From Temnothorax longispinosus (taxonomy: Eukaryota > Arthropoda > Insecta > Hymenoptera > Formicidae), in NCBI RefSeq assembly GCF_030848805.1, contig NC_092368.1:902441-966440 (forward strand): a stretch of DNA of 64,000 bases. Direction: 5' to 3'. Both the position numbers and the translations under genes were made by a program. The notes below the pieces were generated by a model. The model saw only the letters and a program-made list of their open reading frames with translations, was not told the DNA's origin and ran no database searches. Positions 13,663 through 25,703 of this stretch are shown in pieces (position 1 is the first letter of the stretch; the number at the start of each line of letters is the position of its first letter).

Positions 13663-14746
13663 CTAAAAACAAAAAAAAATAAAGAAATAAGTAAATAGGA
13701 TCAAATCGAGTGGCACGCGTGTGTTCTTCGCACTATATATACATTACTTTTATCTAACGGTTATAGATTAGACTCGGTCTGTGAATTTAACAATGCCTAT
13801 TACGCGTGTAAAGCCTTTGAAGAGACTTGAGAAGAAATATACTCGCGCGAGGAGAATTCGTCGAAGCTACGCGGAGTACCAAGAGCACTTGAACTCGTGT
13901 CAGTCCCGAGAATCTGACGGTACCCGCGTCGTCGTAGACGCGTGTCGCTGCATCTATTTGGAAGAGAAGCATCCCGACACGCACGTCGGTGATGTCTGGT
14001 CGATCACCGTTACCGCGGAGGCATCGCAAACCTGTTCGCAAAAGTGGGTTAGGCAGTTTGCGTTACCGTGCCATACGGCTCCGTGCGTCGAGATCCGAGA
14101 GAGAATCCTTCTCTTTCGCTCTCTCTCTCTCTCTCTCTTCTCTCTTTCTCTCCCTCCTAGCCCAGCCATCAGTTCCAATACCGCCACGCGTTATCACGAG
14201 CCGTCGAGTATTCGAAGAAAATCAAGCGGAAAATGTATTCTTTCCAAGGAGATTTATCGCGCGATGCATAGGCGATACTGTATATCATTTTTATGTGATA
14301 TTTATACGTAATAGGCGAATCGTAAATTTTAAAAAACTTCTACAGATTAATTTTAATGTATTAATATATTTATTAATTTAAATTAATTTCTTATAGATTC
14401 ACATATTTGTCAATCGCGTAAAGAGATTTGTGATTTTGCGCAAGACTGTGTAACAACGAGCATCTAGACTTCTTTCCGCGATAACGCATCATGACCGCTC
14501 TGATACGATCTACAATGAGAAACCCGGAAAGATCAATTTCCAAACGTCTAAACAGATTGCATATAATTTATCAAAACAAGTTAAATTTAATTCGTCGGAT
14601 GAACCGTGTCAATTGAATGTATTGGTTTGCGATTGACTGAGCAATGTAATTTTAAGAAAGCGGATATAGTAAGAGAAGATATTGTTCGTAAATTGATCTG
14701 AGCGAATAAGTAAGTACACATTTTGCATGCCTCATCGAGACAGTTT

Positions 14747-14782
14747 GAGAGAGAGAGAGAGAGAAAGAGAGAGAAAGAGAGA
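14747..14782. repeat. GA microsatellite
   Basis: A run of GAGAGA with occasional AAAG interruptions. A CT-rich run of similar character lies at 14118-14156. Confidence 0.9.
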
Positions 14783-15802
14783 GTTAAATCTCTTCTACTC
14801 ATTGTTAGATTCGAGTAGCGTATAAATATCACAGCTTTAAATCAAGGTCATCTCTCTCTTGACTATTTAATTTCCGTATTATCATCGTAACACTAGAATG
14901 ATTTAATCTAGAGAAAAATTTAATTATCGAGCAACAACTTAAATGCTCGAGTTATAATTGAAAAGAAATGATGTTCATTTAAACATAACAAAAAGAAAAC
15001 TGTGGAGAGTTAATTGACGGTTTTAAATCGCATTTGGTTCAGAATTCTAATAAATCTTACCGTCTTTCTGACGTTAATTATACGAACGCGTTACGTTCGT
15101 GCGCACGAGTTTTTGTAAGCCTTTCGGCGCTTCAACTGGACACGTGTTCATTATATTTGTGCAACTTGGATCATCCGATGACGAAAGTCGCATTTTAATC
15201 TCATCCTTCGCATTCTATATCTGGTTGGTTATTAAAAGTAAATGTCACGAAATCGCTGACAATTTCAAACCTCGTCACGTCTCGTGTTAATCATCGAGAA
15301 GAAATGAGATTCGTATATGTAGGCGATTGGGTCGAACGTGAAATTATTAATGCAATCGCGAGACGAATGAAATCAATACGTCGGCGTCGTGTCGTAACGT
15401 ACGTTCGGTTTATAAGATCGTTGTTTTAATTTTATAGGTGGGCACCCTTGTCTTCGCCATGAACTTGAAGGCACGGGCGTGAGCACAGAGCGGTCGCAGT
15501 CGCAGTCATTGACTTTGAAAATATCTGTGGAGAACGGTCAGTGGCGTAGGCGCCACGCGGGAGACTTTAACGGGTGATCAAACGAGGCGCTTTAGGATCG
15601 ACTATAACGCCGAGGGAACCCGTACAACTTGCGCGATTTCAATCGCCCTTTCGAGAAGATAAGAAGTTCCGGAAGCCCTATTTCAATTTGCGTTGGTGAC
15701 AGTAATTAGATTAATATCGATATCGCTGTGCAGTCGTTACGGTACATCGACACGGTAATCGCGCGCGGTTACGGTGAAAAATCGAAAATTAACGACATAT
15801 GA

Positions 15803-15807
<5 letters not shown>

Positions 15808-15851
<44 letters not shown>

Positions 15852-15930
15852 TATATATATTATTAATATAATTATATATAATCATATAATTATATTAGTA
15901 TAATTATATATAATCATATATATAATTTCA
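15808..15930. repeat. TA microsatellite and derived AT-rich tract
   Basis: About 20 or more TA units, followed by degenerate ATAATTATATATA blocks that can fold back on themselves. Non-coding. Confidence 0.9.
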
Positions 15931-16949
15931 TACATTATTATATCAATAAAAAATTAGAAAAAAAAGACGACGTTTGTTTTGAGGAATGCGAGGAATATTG
16001 TTATCAGCATGATATGTATAGAGGGTGTCTTACTTTTCCCGTAGATGCCTTCATCAATTTAAAATCGGTCTTACGTTTGCGGAAATATCGAGGGAGACCA
16101 ACTCGTTTATCGCAGCTTTCCAATCTTTAGGATCATACATCCTTACAGCCAAGTTTCAAATTAGAATTTCCCATTAAAGTAGACTCTAGTTAAAATTAGC
16201 AAAGCCAATATGTAATATAACGTTTCGTAATTAATTTGATAATTTACAGTTTAGTGCAGTTTGCGAAGAGGCTTTCTCTCAATCGCCTCGATTCAATATA
16301 CCCTTCCTCTTTGAAGGTCACTTCAAAGGCACTTTCAGAGAATCCGTCGTTGAAAAAATATTGCGCGAAGCGAGACACCCCGTATACGTAAACGTCCGAA
16401 GAGTCGGCCCAGTCATTACCTTTATCTCATCGTCTCACTTATCTCTTACTATTATCGCAGCACGTATCGCGCGCGATATTCCCGTGTACGCGCGTGTACG
16501 TTGTATATACCAATCGAGGTGAGATTCGTCGCACTTAATTTTTTTCATTATAAAGCAATCGCCGAGTTTCATCTCCGCGATAAGACGATGCATTCGATTC
16601 GCGGACACGCGACAATAGTCGTAGAAAGCGTAAACCGCCGCGTCCAGCCCGGCGTTTCACGTTAAAAAAACTGGAGAGGATAAAAAACTTTAGAGACTCG
16701 ATTCACCGAAGCTCGTTTTTCCACATTTCAGGGACGATTTGTGAAATCAGGCCAGCGGAACGGATTAATATTTCGCTAATCATTGCCGTACGGCGTACGT
16801 GATAAGGTCCACGCCGATCCGCGGTATTCGAGGCTTGTTTCAGAAAAGCCCTCGTCATCTCTGGCCGTCCTCCACAACTTCCACTTTCACATTCGTGGGA
16901 ATTTTTCGAAAAGGCGTAATTGAATTTTTTTAAAGAAACGAACCATCGA

Positions 16950-18070
16950 GAGAGATTTGAAAACTCGTCTTTCCCAAGTGTTTCCAAGTAACCGTAATAG
17001 TCTTTTCAGTGTTTAAACGATCCTCGAGCACCGCGATCGTCGTCAGTCGTCGCGATCGCGCGTATTCATCGCCGAAACGGAGAGGCACCGAGTGCTCCTC
17101 CATCACGCGCGCACTTCCGCCTCGTTCATCCTGGCCACCTGGGATACGCGCGTCCGCCCCGCGTCTGGCCCTGGGCAGGAACAAACGATAAAAGGGCTCG
17201 GGCCGATTCTCGGGACCGCGATCCGGAGCAACGCAGAAGGGGATAACTACGAAGCAGGGGAGCCCCCGAAGGATTCGTCCCCGCGTGAATCGCGGCCTCC
17301 ATGCACACGTACCTGTTGCGAGTAACGAGAAACACGACGGAGAGCGGCTGTACGTCGGCTATATGTCGGCGGCACGCTCCATTAAAAGACACTACACTGG
17401 CACTGGGCTTCCGACGTGCGGTTCGCTTCTCATGTCCGGTCGTCTTCTTCGTAGATGAACGCGAACGAGCGAGCGAGCGAGCGAGCGAACGGAGCGGACG
17501 TACGAATGCGAGGCGCGTTCGCGTACTTAGCGATGGACTCGCGAGACTAAAGACTAAAGACGTGAGCGAGCATAAGGTAACCGAAATGAGACCGCACGGA
17601 GGTACAGCGAGCACAACCGGTCGCGACCTGCGGAATCGCGTGGCAATCACGAAGAGCGGTCGTCCGTCGTCGACGTCGTCGTCGTCGTTCCGGAGGATGG
17701 AACTACGGTGAACCGGCACATTAACACGTCCGCTCGGCTTCGGTTCGGTTCGGATCGGGTGTGCCAGGTGGAAGCTGGCTTGAAGCGAAGGTGGTGGTAA
17801 GACCTCGCGCGCGCTTCGGACCGCTTCGGGCTCGGGGCTGCCCCACCGCGCGCTCGCTATCGCTGCGGCAAAGGGGATACCACGTCGTCGGTAGGTCGGT
17901 TGTGTGTTGTGTACCACGTCGTACACAACCAACTGTGACGGACCGACTGGTGGGCCGGGCGAGCGTTCGCCAGATCGCTTCCTGCGCCGTTCAGGTAACA
18001 GATCAGCTATCTCGCCGCTCACCTGGCAGCCCGAGATCGGCCGCGATCTGTCTTGTCGACGGGCTCGCAT
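16950..18070 (-). promoter_or_regulatory. CpG-rich island, candidate promoter/5' exon region for myosin VIIa
   Basis: This is markedly richer in G+C and CpG than its flanks, with GAGC and CGT/CGA simple repeats (near 17465-17490 and 17665-17685). It contains long overlapping open frames on both strands (the longest about 314 codons on the minus strand, 17126-18070), as expected by chance in GC-rich DNA. None shows a recognisable domain. The position upstream of the first coding exon of the minus-strand myosin gene suggests a transcription start region; this is inference. Confidence 0.4.
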
Positions 18071-20667
18071 GTGAAAGAACTTAAATTTTGGTGATATTTT
18101 ACTTTAATATACTCCAGAATCCGGCGTCCAGAATTCTCCTCTTCTGACTTTTAATTAATCAAACAGGGACAGTAATCTGTAATATAATAAAAAATAAAAA
18201 AAGAAGACAACTTTGTTAGTTATCCCTTGAACGACTCGTTACTTCATAATGATTCATTCCCTATAAGCGCGTAATATTATTTGATATTAAATTGGTATAT
18301 TCTTAGAATATTAAATGACTAATTTAATATTCATATAATATTCTAAAAATATTATGCGCTTATATAGTTTTGTTCGTCGAAAAAAAAAAATCGACAAAAT
18401 TGCGCAACTGCGTTTTACATTGAAAATATATTTCTATTTTGTATCAATTCGACGTGTGAGTAGGATACGTACACGTGGCTTAATCGCTTCTTTTTACATC
18501 TCTCGCAATGGCATTGTTCTGTGTCTCGGCAGCCGGGTATAGCGACCGTCGCGGCGTACGATTTAAACGCGTGTCCGTTTTGTTTCCTTACGCGTGCAGC
18601 TATACGAGGTTTCCAAGTGTGTCGCCCGATCGCAAATGCAGTCGCTTGGTCGTGTAACGTGTTAATCGGCGTAACGTTTATAATAAGAAGCACGTCCATG
18701 TATTATTTCAGGTATAATATACATATACATACTTTTTAGCAAAACATACAAAAATGATTGACAATACTAAATGCTACTAGTGTGTAGTTTCTCTAGCCGA
18801 GCTTACAAACGTACGGTACACTTTTGTATTCAATGCGGATTAGTTTTACTTGGACCGTGCGAATTGCATTCGCACACGTCTGCGCTATTCAAAATGCAGA
18901 ATTTATCCCCGCAGGAATAAATCCAGACGACATTTTGATAACAAGAACGATTCCTTCCACCAGCGTTCGTCTCTCCTGCAAAATCGCACAGTGGAGAGAC
19001 TCACCGTGAAATAATTATACGTACGCGTACATTCAGGTACAAGATATGCATATCTTGTGTATATACATTTATCGCGCGAGGATGAATCGATCAAAACAAT
19101 TTGCATTTTCGTGGCGTATACGTAAAACGAAGTTTTTTTGCTACTACATCTTGCCTATCTACTTCTCTTCAATACGTAAAGTTCAATGGAAGCTCATCGT
19201 CACTAACGAATCGTCTTGACCATTTCACAATTGTTGCGAATCTTTATCAGCCAACAAGATACACAACGAAAATACCTAGAAATAACAATGGTCTCTCTTT
19301 CTCGCGCTTTTGCATTCAAGAAAATAAATTTGTGTACAATTCCATCGCGATAGAATATACAAGAAATCGTTAAAGTTTGGGACAAAACAACTTTGCATAG
19401 CTTGTACCTATTTATACGTGAGAAGACTCATATAGTCAAGAAAGAAACCAGCATTATCGTAACGATGGATACTTTCTTGCCTGGTTCGCATTCTCTCGTA
19501 AGACAATGTAATAATATTAAACGATCCCGCATGAATTACATAACAAATAGGACTAGGACTTGGTACGAGATACATATCGCTACTTCGCCGAGTCGATTCA
19601 AAGATAGTATAGCTGAAGGTTTATATGTTTCGAGTCGCTAATAGTTTAATAATGTAGGAAGTAATGTAGAAAACGAACTGAAAATTCTCAAAATATATTC
19701 CCTCGTTTCTATGCCTATATTAGATAAAATACTTTAAAATAGTCGATGCTTGTACCATTGCCGACGGCCTATAAGCCAACTCTTGATCGTTTTTTTTTTT
19801 TTTAATCGAAAATGTATTTAAACAACGTAAAGATATTTTAAAGACTTTCAGTACTACTTTTTAATAACAAAATGTATATGGACGATCAATAGCAGTATAT
19901 AAACTTGCAAAATCGCGATTCAGGTATGGGGGCTCCTCAATTCGCTGTAACAACATACGTGTAATCTTGTAAATTTCGGAAAAACTCGGGGATTGCATAA
20001 AGAGTTTTTATTCGAATATATAACGGAAAGTTTCTATCTCTCGAAACATTCTTCGATTTATATGTAAGTGTGTCTTAAAAAAATTCCGTTGTATTCCGAA
20101 AGATATTTCAATACTTTTAATTATATTCTGCGTTGCGTTGTGTCGCGTAGTGACTACCAGTGTCGTCACCCTGGTTTTTCGCGCCCGAAGGGAGTTCATG
20201 CACCTTGCATACACACATATATAATATATATATATATATCCACGGATTACTATTTACTATTATTTCGTGTAATCACGTTGCGCAGGCGCACAAACGCTTT
20301 TCTGGAAGTAATTCTATCGTTACAACACGATTTAAAGACAATGCCACTGAATTAACGTGCTTGCGCTGTACTCGTCTCGTCTCTCCAGCTGATCCCGATG
20401 TTCAACGCAGAAAATATGGATATGGATTAAGCAGGCTCTAGCGTTATCACCGACAGATCGACAAACGATCGTTCACGATCTCGCGTGTTCCATCAGCTCA
20501 TCGGCTCCAACTCGTGTTACGCAATCACGATCACCGACTCACAGACAGGCATAATTACATAATCACAAAAATAGGTTTTTCCGGAGTATTTTTCCGAGTA
20601 TGACAATACCTCTGTGACTTGATTCGCGGTCAGTTTGAATTATATCGACATACATACGCGGGGAAAT

Positions 20668-22877
20668 TCACTGAAAGAGCGCGGATATATCCCAAATCTT
20701 AATAACGCGATCCTGGCCGATGGTCAACAATCTTCGCCTAGGAGCGTCCAGGTCCATCCCGACGACGCTGTGCTTGGCATCGTGGAAAGAGGCCAGTGAC
20801 GATTGGCTGCGGAAATCAAAGGCGAATAATTATTTATCGCGCTCGCTGAATATTTTTAAGGAAAAGCGTGGCGCGTAACTTACTTCTCCGACTTGAGTTG
20901 TATGTGGCACTGATCGCAGACTCTCACTTCGAACTCGAAGCCCATCGCCGGTATCGGTATCCGTTGCGACGTGCAGCGGGCGCATAACGCGCGGCCGCAA
21001 TAGCGACAGTGATGCTGCCTCAATCCCAACTGTCGTTGATCCATCATAGCTTTTATATTCCAGAAAAAGGGTCTTCCGCAAGCCTGGAAATTTCGTTGAT
21101 TTTAAAGCAATGCACATATGCCGCGAAGCGAAGCATTCATACTTAATTTTAAAGGCCTTCTTGAAGGGCCCTTTCGAACATACCTGGCAGACGTCGGACT
21201 CGACCCAAGCCGCGGTCTCCTTCCTATTCATCGCCATATTCCAGCAGACGATCACACCGTCCTCGCCTCCGGACAGGAGCTGGCGTTCGGCGCTCGCGTA
21301 GCACAACGCCGTTACTTTGTTACTGAAAGAGAGAATTTTTCTTTCTTTTTCTTCAGAGCGTGTCTTGAAGGTAATTTAAGTAATTTAAAGTAATTTCCGA
21401 CCGAGCAAAATTCAAAGAATTTTGCACGCGCGCGCTTACTGGTGTCCCTGTAGCTCGTAAGCGGTGCCCTGGCGGCCCCCGATGTCCCAAACGATGATAC
21501 TCTGATCGAAACTCCCGGAGAACAACAATTGTTTCTCAGTGTCCCATGCCAACGCGTGGATACTGCCTGTGTGTGCCTTTAACGTGGTGATGAAGGTAAC
21601 GCCACTATTGTCCAGCTTCAGCATGGCTATCTGACCGGAATAGTCTCCCACGAAAGCGTGTTTGGACTGGGCGTCAAATCTGTACGGGTATGCGAGTTAA
21701 GTTTCTCATGAAACGTATCTTGAATACGTTTCTACAAAAAGCCACTTTTATTCGCGCAAGAACGTGAAATTCTGCAAAAGGATACTGCAGAGCGGTGTAC
21801 CACGCGTCCGTTTGGTACGATCCCAATTTCTGTCCCGTCTCGGAGCTGTGCAATTGAAATAACTTATCGCGACCTATACTCAAGACCCACTCGAAATCCG
21901 CAGCGAAAATAATTCCTGTTACTCTCGCCTGATGCGCTAGGTAGTCGCGCATGGCCGTCATCCGATTGTAATCTTGCTCCAAGACGAATTCCTGTAATCC
22001 GAAAAGCCAAGCGATATCCCGGTCATCTGTAATTCTAACGACGGAACGGAAGAAAGGTGGCTCGACGTACGTTAACGCTTCCGTTATCCAGGCCTACAAA
22101 CAGCTGCCTCGTTTCCACGCAATAGTGCATCGAGGTAGCCCCCGCTGGCATGTACTGACAAATACTCGGCCAGTAATGACCGGAATCCCGCTTCAGCCAT
22201 ACTCGGATTGTCCTGTAAAAGAAATAAAGTCGAGGTAAAACAAACTGTGAGAGATATCAATTGAAAGTCGCATTGTAAGGATTAAACTTTGTAAATATAT
22301 TATGCCGTGTATTATTGTATCAGTATTATACAAATGTGTATTATTTTATTAATTATAATTAATGTAATAATAATATATATAAAAGAATTATATGTGCATA
22401 AAAGAAAGAGGAGGAAAGTGTGCGCGCGCGCGCGCACACACACACATGCTACACACGCACGCATTGATACAAACGTGCAAAATAGAAAGATAGGATTCGA
22501 GGTGTGTCTGTGTCCACGTAGTCAAAAAATTGCGCGCAATTTTCGTAACGAGAGTAAGGAGCTCCACCGAGGATCGCAGGGTCGAAAGTGATGAGGAAAA
22601 TGACGTGATAAACGCGACAACGCGGAAATATGAGGGGAAACGTCGTGGATCCTTAAAGAAAATATCAGAAATATCGTGATTTGGGAAAAATATTCGCGCG
22701 ACGGGTACATACATACCTGTCATCGCAAACACTGATTACACCCTCTTCCCGCGGGATGATGATAGCCGCGTTAACGTCGTCGCTGCAGCCCTCCAACTTC
22801 GACAGGAGGACCGGCTTGCGGCTGCTGCTGAATTTGTCGTGATTCACCCCCGGGGCGGGCTTTATTTCCGCTGCCAT
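20668..22877 (-). CDS. WDFY2: WD repeat and FYVE domain-containing protein 2-like
   Basis: Endosomal adaptor that binds phosphatidylinositol 3-phosphate through a FYVE finger, with WD40 repeats for protein contacts. Exons in gene order: 22877-22717, 22212-22071, 21991-21786, 21679-21440, 21322-21184, 21083-20884, 20806-20668, all GT-AG and in frame, giving 408 residues (vertebrate WDFY2 is about 400). WD40 repeats occupy ~20-285, with signatures such as VWDIGG and CWNMA. The FYVE finger at ~285-360 starts with WVESD, then CQ-x-CG, QHHCRYCG, CARC and CDQC, the zinc-ligand pairs of the family. A final WD repeat (IKIWDIS) follows, so the FYVE domain is inserted before the last blade as in WDFY1/2. 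The start codon lies at the head of exon 1 and gives MAAEIKP, as expected. Confidence 0.95.
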
Positions 22878-23090
22878 TTCTCTGGAACCGCGCGAAACAC
22901 GTCGATCACAAGCGCACAAGTGCAATTGCCATTTGACAGTTGTCAGATGCTAATCACGGCGCCCGCGGACTACGGAGATGGGAGACGAGACGACGGCCGA
23001 CCCACGTCATCCGCCCGCCGCCCGATCCGCAAGTTGCGTTCCGAAACTCATCGTGCATCCGCCTCAGACATTTCTAGAAAAAAATTCTTA

Positions 23091-23317
23091 AGCCCCTTGC
23101 ACAATGCTAGGCAATAGGCAATAGGAACAGAGAATAGAAATTAGAAATCATATATAAATGCAGAATAAACAGTGACACAGGCAATAGACACAGAGTTTCC
23201 GTCACGTTGGAAATTCTGTGCCCTCCAATCATAGCATTCGAATTTTTTAGGTTGTAATTAACGATTTTTTGGTTATTTCTGTTCCTATTGCCGTTGCCTG
23301 GCATTGTGCAAGGGGCT
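23091..23317. mobile_element. Hairpin MITE-like element flanked by TTA
   Basis: The terminal arms AGCCCCTTGCACAATGC and GCATTGTGCAAGGGGCT are exact inverted repeats, and the similarity continues inward through CAATAGGAACAG. TTA occurs directly on both sides (23088-23090 and 23318-23320), a likely target-site duplication. The length is 227 bp, non-coding, with an internal CCAATCA at about 23,225. Confidence 0.85.
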
Positions 23318-23358
23318 TTATAAGCGTTCAGACAGCACCATGTCTCAAAGTCGTATTT

Positions 23359-23437
23359 AAGCTGCTGTAAGAATTGACCAATCACAGTCGATTATTCTCT
23401 TCACATTCCATTGTGATTGGTCAATTTCTTACGGCTT
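23359..23437. mobile_element. Short hairpin element with paired CCAAT cores
   Basis: The arms GTAAGAATTGACCAATCAC and its inverted partner GTGATTGGTCAATTTCTTAC face each other around a ~25-nt loop. The outer ends read TTAAGC and GGCTTA. The same core appears in the hairpins at 25237-25377 and 25380-25537. Confidence 0.75.
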
Positions 23438-23438
23438 A

Positions 23439-23513
23439 TGCTAGGTACAATGCGAGTCGTAAAGTCGTAAGAATTGACCATCATAATCGAATTTGAGAAG
23501 AATAATCGACTGT
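23439..23513. mobile_element. Truncated copy of the TGCTAGG hairpin family
   Basis: It starts with TTA then TGCTAGGTACAATGCGAGTCG, nearly identical to the left end of the full element at 25237. It runs through the first CCAAT-like core (here degenerate) and stops after the loop region. The right arm is absent. Its left TTA is shared with the preceding hairpin. Confidence 0.7.
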
Positions 23514-23813
23514 CGTTGCACGTATTTCGTAATAAAGGTTTGTAAATAAATATCTCTACCGTAAAACATTATAAATATATATTTATTAATAAATTATAAA
23601 ACATAAACTTAAGTCAAACATACCAAAATATCAAATTTATTAGATTGATTTTTTTAGATATTATATGTAATGTTAATGTATTGTATGGCCGGTGGAGTAA
23701 ACGCATATAAATTAGACATTACTATAAACTTTAGAACGGTATTCACGGTATACAAGTCCAATCTTAAATGTTAAATTACAGAAAGGTTCACCTAAAGACG
23801 CTGCAAGAGCTGT

Positions 23814-23819
23814 TTTATT
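23814..23819 (-). terminator. Candidate polyadenylation signal of the MADF gene
   Basis: AATAAA on the minus strand about 47 nt beyond the stop codon of the MADF gene. It is a short motif and could be chance in AT-rich DNA. Confidence 0.4.
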
Positions 23820-23865
23820 ACTATAGCATCTTATAATAATGAAAATAAAATTTTTAACTTATGTT

Positions 23866-25047
23866 TTATGGTCTTTCTTCATACTTTTGAATTATTTGGA
23901 GTATTTCAATAAGACATTGAATCTTATTTTTACTAGGAACACAGCTAAATCCTTCTTCTATAACGGCCATGTATCCATTTGTTTCTTGTTTTTGATCACA
24001 TAATTTTGATAAAATTGTTTTTACAGCTGTAGAAATTGCAGAACTTGCCTCCTCCAAATCATGCTCGATTTTATCATCTTTTTTCTTTTTACGTTCAGCA
24101 AATTGGTCCATTTCCGGTAGATTTTCTTTGATAGATTTAAACATAAGCAAATTTTTCGAATTTTCTGATCTAGAACTCGTACTTGCCACCGGAAATTGTG
24201 TGCTGCTTGTACTGCTGCAGTTGGACATGGCACTTACAGGTCTCTTTATTGATACATGCTCAATTGTTACGGTTTCCTCATTGTCAATGGATGGTTCATT
24301 ATCTAGAAATGTTTTGTTGTATTAACACATCAATGTTACAAATAATAGTTTCTTCTCTCAGTAATACAAACCTTTGATAAATCCATTGGGTCCATTATAA
24401 TCAAGATCACAGGACGGCAAAGAATGATCTAAATTTTTAGATTCCTCGGATGGCAACAAATTATTTACGTTTGGAGAACTTGTTTTTGATACAGAGCACA
24501 TTGATTGATTTAGTGGAATGAACAATGATTTTGTTCTGCTACTAAAATTAAAAATAAAAAGCTATAATAAAAAAGTCAAATAAAAAAAATAAAAAACGTT
24601 ACAAAAAAAAAACAAGTTATAATCTCACCGTCGGTGAACTATGTGAGGAAGTAAAAACAACATGTTTCGATACAGCTCCCATTCTTTTGCTGGTTCATAT
24701 CCAGAACCTGATGGTGGCAACTTTTGTTTTCTATTTTCTCTACTAAACATATCTCTCAAAGAGGACCATCGTTTCTCAATTGCTTCAACTGTACAAAAAA
24801 CATTAGATTATTTTTCCATTTCTAAAAAAGTGTTATAAATAGGTATAACAATAATTTGAGGAAAAAGGTATTTACCTGGCATATCAACACGATACAAAAG
24901 TTTCAAATTTTCACTTATTTTTGACCACATTTCTTTCTTCTTAACAGTATTTCTAAAATTGGGATCAGATTTGTCATATAAACATTTATTATCGCGAACA
25001 AAATCAATGATAATTTCATCAACATTGGCGAACTCGGCGAAATCCAT
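23866..25047 (-). CDS. MADF-BESS domain protein, putative DNA-binding factor
   Basis: Exons in gene order: 25047-24876, 24788-24629, 24541-24372, 24302-23866, GT-AG throughout, 312 residues. The N-terminal ~100 residues form a MADF domain (Myb/SANT-like): an acidic start (VDEIIIDFVRDN, CLYDKSDPNFRN), MWSKISENL, the RWSSLRDMFSRE helix and a closing YEPAKEWELYRNMLFLLPH. The middle is Ser/Asn-rich and low in complexity. The C-terminal ~45 residues (CVPSKNKIQCLIEILQIIQKY) resemble a BESS motif. MADF-BESS proteins such as Adf-1 bind DNA or chromatin. A related domain occurs in the accessory protein of PIF/Harbinger transposons, so domestication or a transposon origin is possible. The exact orthologue is not recognised. 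Confidence 0.85.
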
Positions 25048-25236
25048 TGTAAACAGAAAATAACCTCGAAAATTGCGTCACAAACGTAAGTCGTATATCG
25101 GAAAAGATGGAAGATGACCGTCTTCTCTCGTTGCGACATCGACAGCCGATTTACGACAACTTTACAATCGAGTGCGCATGCGCTCGACGCCCGACAGCGA
25201 CATACGACGTATTGTGGAACGGGCTGTAGGGTCTTT

Positions 25237-25377
25237 ATGCTAGGTCTACAATGCGAGTCGTAAAGTCGTGAATCGTAAGAATTGACCAATCACAGTCGAT
25301 TATTCTCCTCAAATTCGATTGTGATTGGTCAATTCTTACGACTCACGACTTTACGACTCGTATTGTAGACCTAGCAT
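25237..25377. mobile_element. Hairpin element A of the Cdk9-upstream array
   Basis: The arms TGCTAGGTCTACAATGCGAG and its inverted partner CTCGTATTGTAGACCTAGCA continue inward to a CCAATCAC core on the left and its inverse GTGATTGGTC on the right, so nearly the whole element is one stem. TTA flanks it at 25235-25237 and 25377-25379, overlapping the outermost bases. Non-coding. Confidence 0.9.
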
Positions 25378-25379
25378 TA

Positions 25380-25537
25380 GGGTTGGTTTATAATAGCCGT
25401 AACCGTTGATTTAAGCCGTAATCTTTAAGAAATTGACCAATCACAGTCGATTATTCTTCTCACATTCGACTCGTGATTGGTCAATTTCTTAAAGATTACG
25501 GCTTAAATCAACGGTTACGGCTATTATAAATCAACCC
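25380..25537. mobile_element. Hairpin element B of the Cdk9-upstream array
   Basis: The left arm GGGTTGGTTTATAATAGCCG pairs with the right arm CGGCTATTATAAATCAACCC. The stem continues through AACCGTTGATTTAAGCCGTA to an inner GACCAATCAC and its inverse. It is separated from element A by TTA (25377-25379) and from element C by TTA (25538-25540). Confidence 0.9.
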
Positions 25538-25540
25538 TTA

Positions 25541-25700
25541 TGGCTTTTGCACACAGGACGCGGAAACGCTTGCCGCGCGGCAAGAATTGACGCGGTAGCC
25601 AATAAACTATTGGTTCTTACGGAAAAACAACACGTTGATTGGCTACTGCGTCGCTTTTTGCCGCGCGGCAAGCGTTTCCGCGTTCTGTGTGCAGAAGCCA
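25541..25700. mobile_element. Hairpin element C of the Cdk9-upstream array
   Basis: The left arm TGGCTTTTGCACACAGGACG pairs with the right arm CGTTCTGTGTGCAGAAGCCA. It is GC-rich inside (CGGAAACGCTTGCCGCGCGG and its inverse), with CCAATA on the left and its inverse GATTGGCT on the right. TTA lies on both sides (25538-25540, 25701-25703). Confidence 0.9.
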
Positions 25701-25703
25701 TTA

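Larger units (their letters stand above)
13663..20667. other. Seven-kilobase stretch without a supported gene
   Basis: It lies between the first myosin VIIa coding exon and the 3' end of the WDFY2-like gene. Contents that can be named: CT/GA microsatellites (14118-14156, 14747-14782), a TA microsatellite (about 15808-15850), and a CpG-rich island (16950-18070). The open frames present are short, or lie in simple repeats or GC-rich DNA on both strands, without family similarity. Non-coding 5' exons and the promoter of the myosin gene are expected here. Confidence 0.6.
22878..23865. other. Intergenic stretch between WDFY2-like and MADF genes, with hairpin elements
   Basis: It contains the presumed WDFY2-like promoter just above 22,880 (GC-rich to about 23,050), then a complete hairpin element (23091-23317), a second shorter one (23359-23437) and a truncated relative (23439-23513). 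Near 23,520-23,860 it is AT-rich and without genes. A reversed AATAAA at 23814-23819 could serve the MADF gene. Confidence 0.6.

Noticed and set aside
13781..14311. 176-codon plus-strand open frame
   Set aside because: It runs through a CT microsatellite that yields Ser-Leu repeats. There is no domain, and the minus-strand frames across it are equally open.
15808..15930. TA-rich tract as a possible replication or matrix-attachment element
   Set aside because: It is a plain dinucleotide microsatellite with degenerate flanks. Nothing in the sequence indicates such a function.
17126..18070. 314-codon minus-strand open frame as a gene
   Set aside because: It lies in a CpG-rich island with long open frames on both strands. 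The composition is biased and no domain is visible, so it is more likely promoter or UTR DNA.
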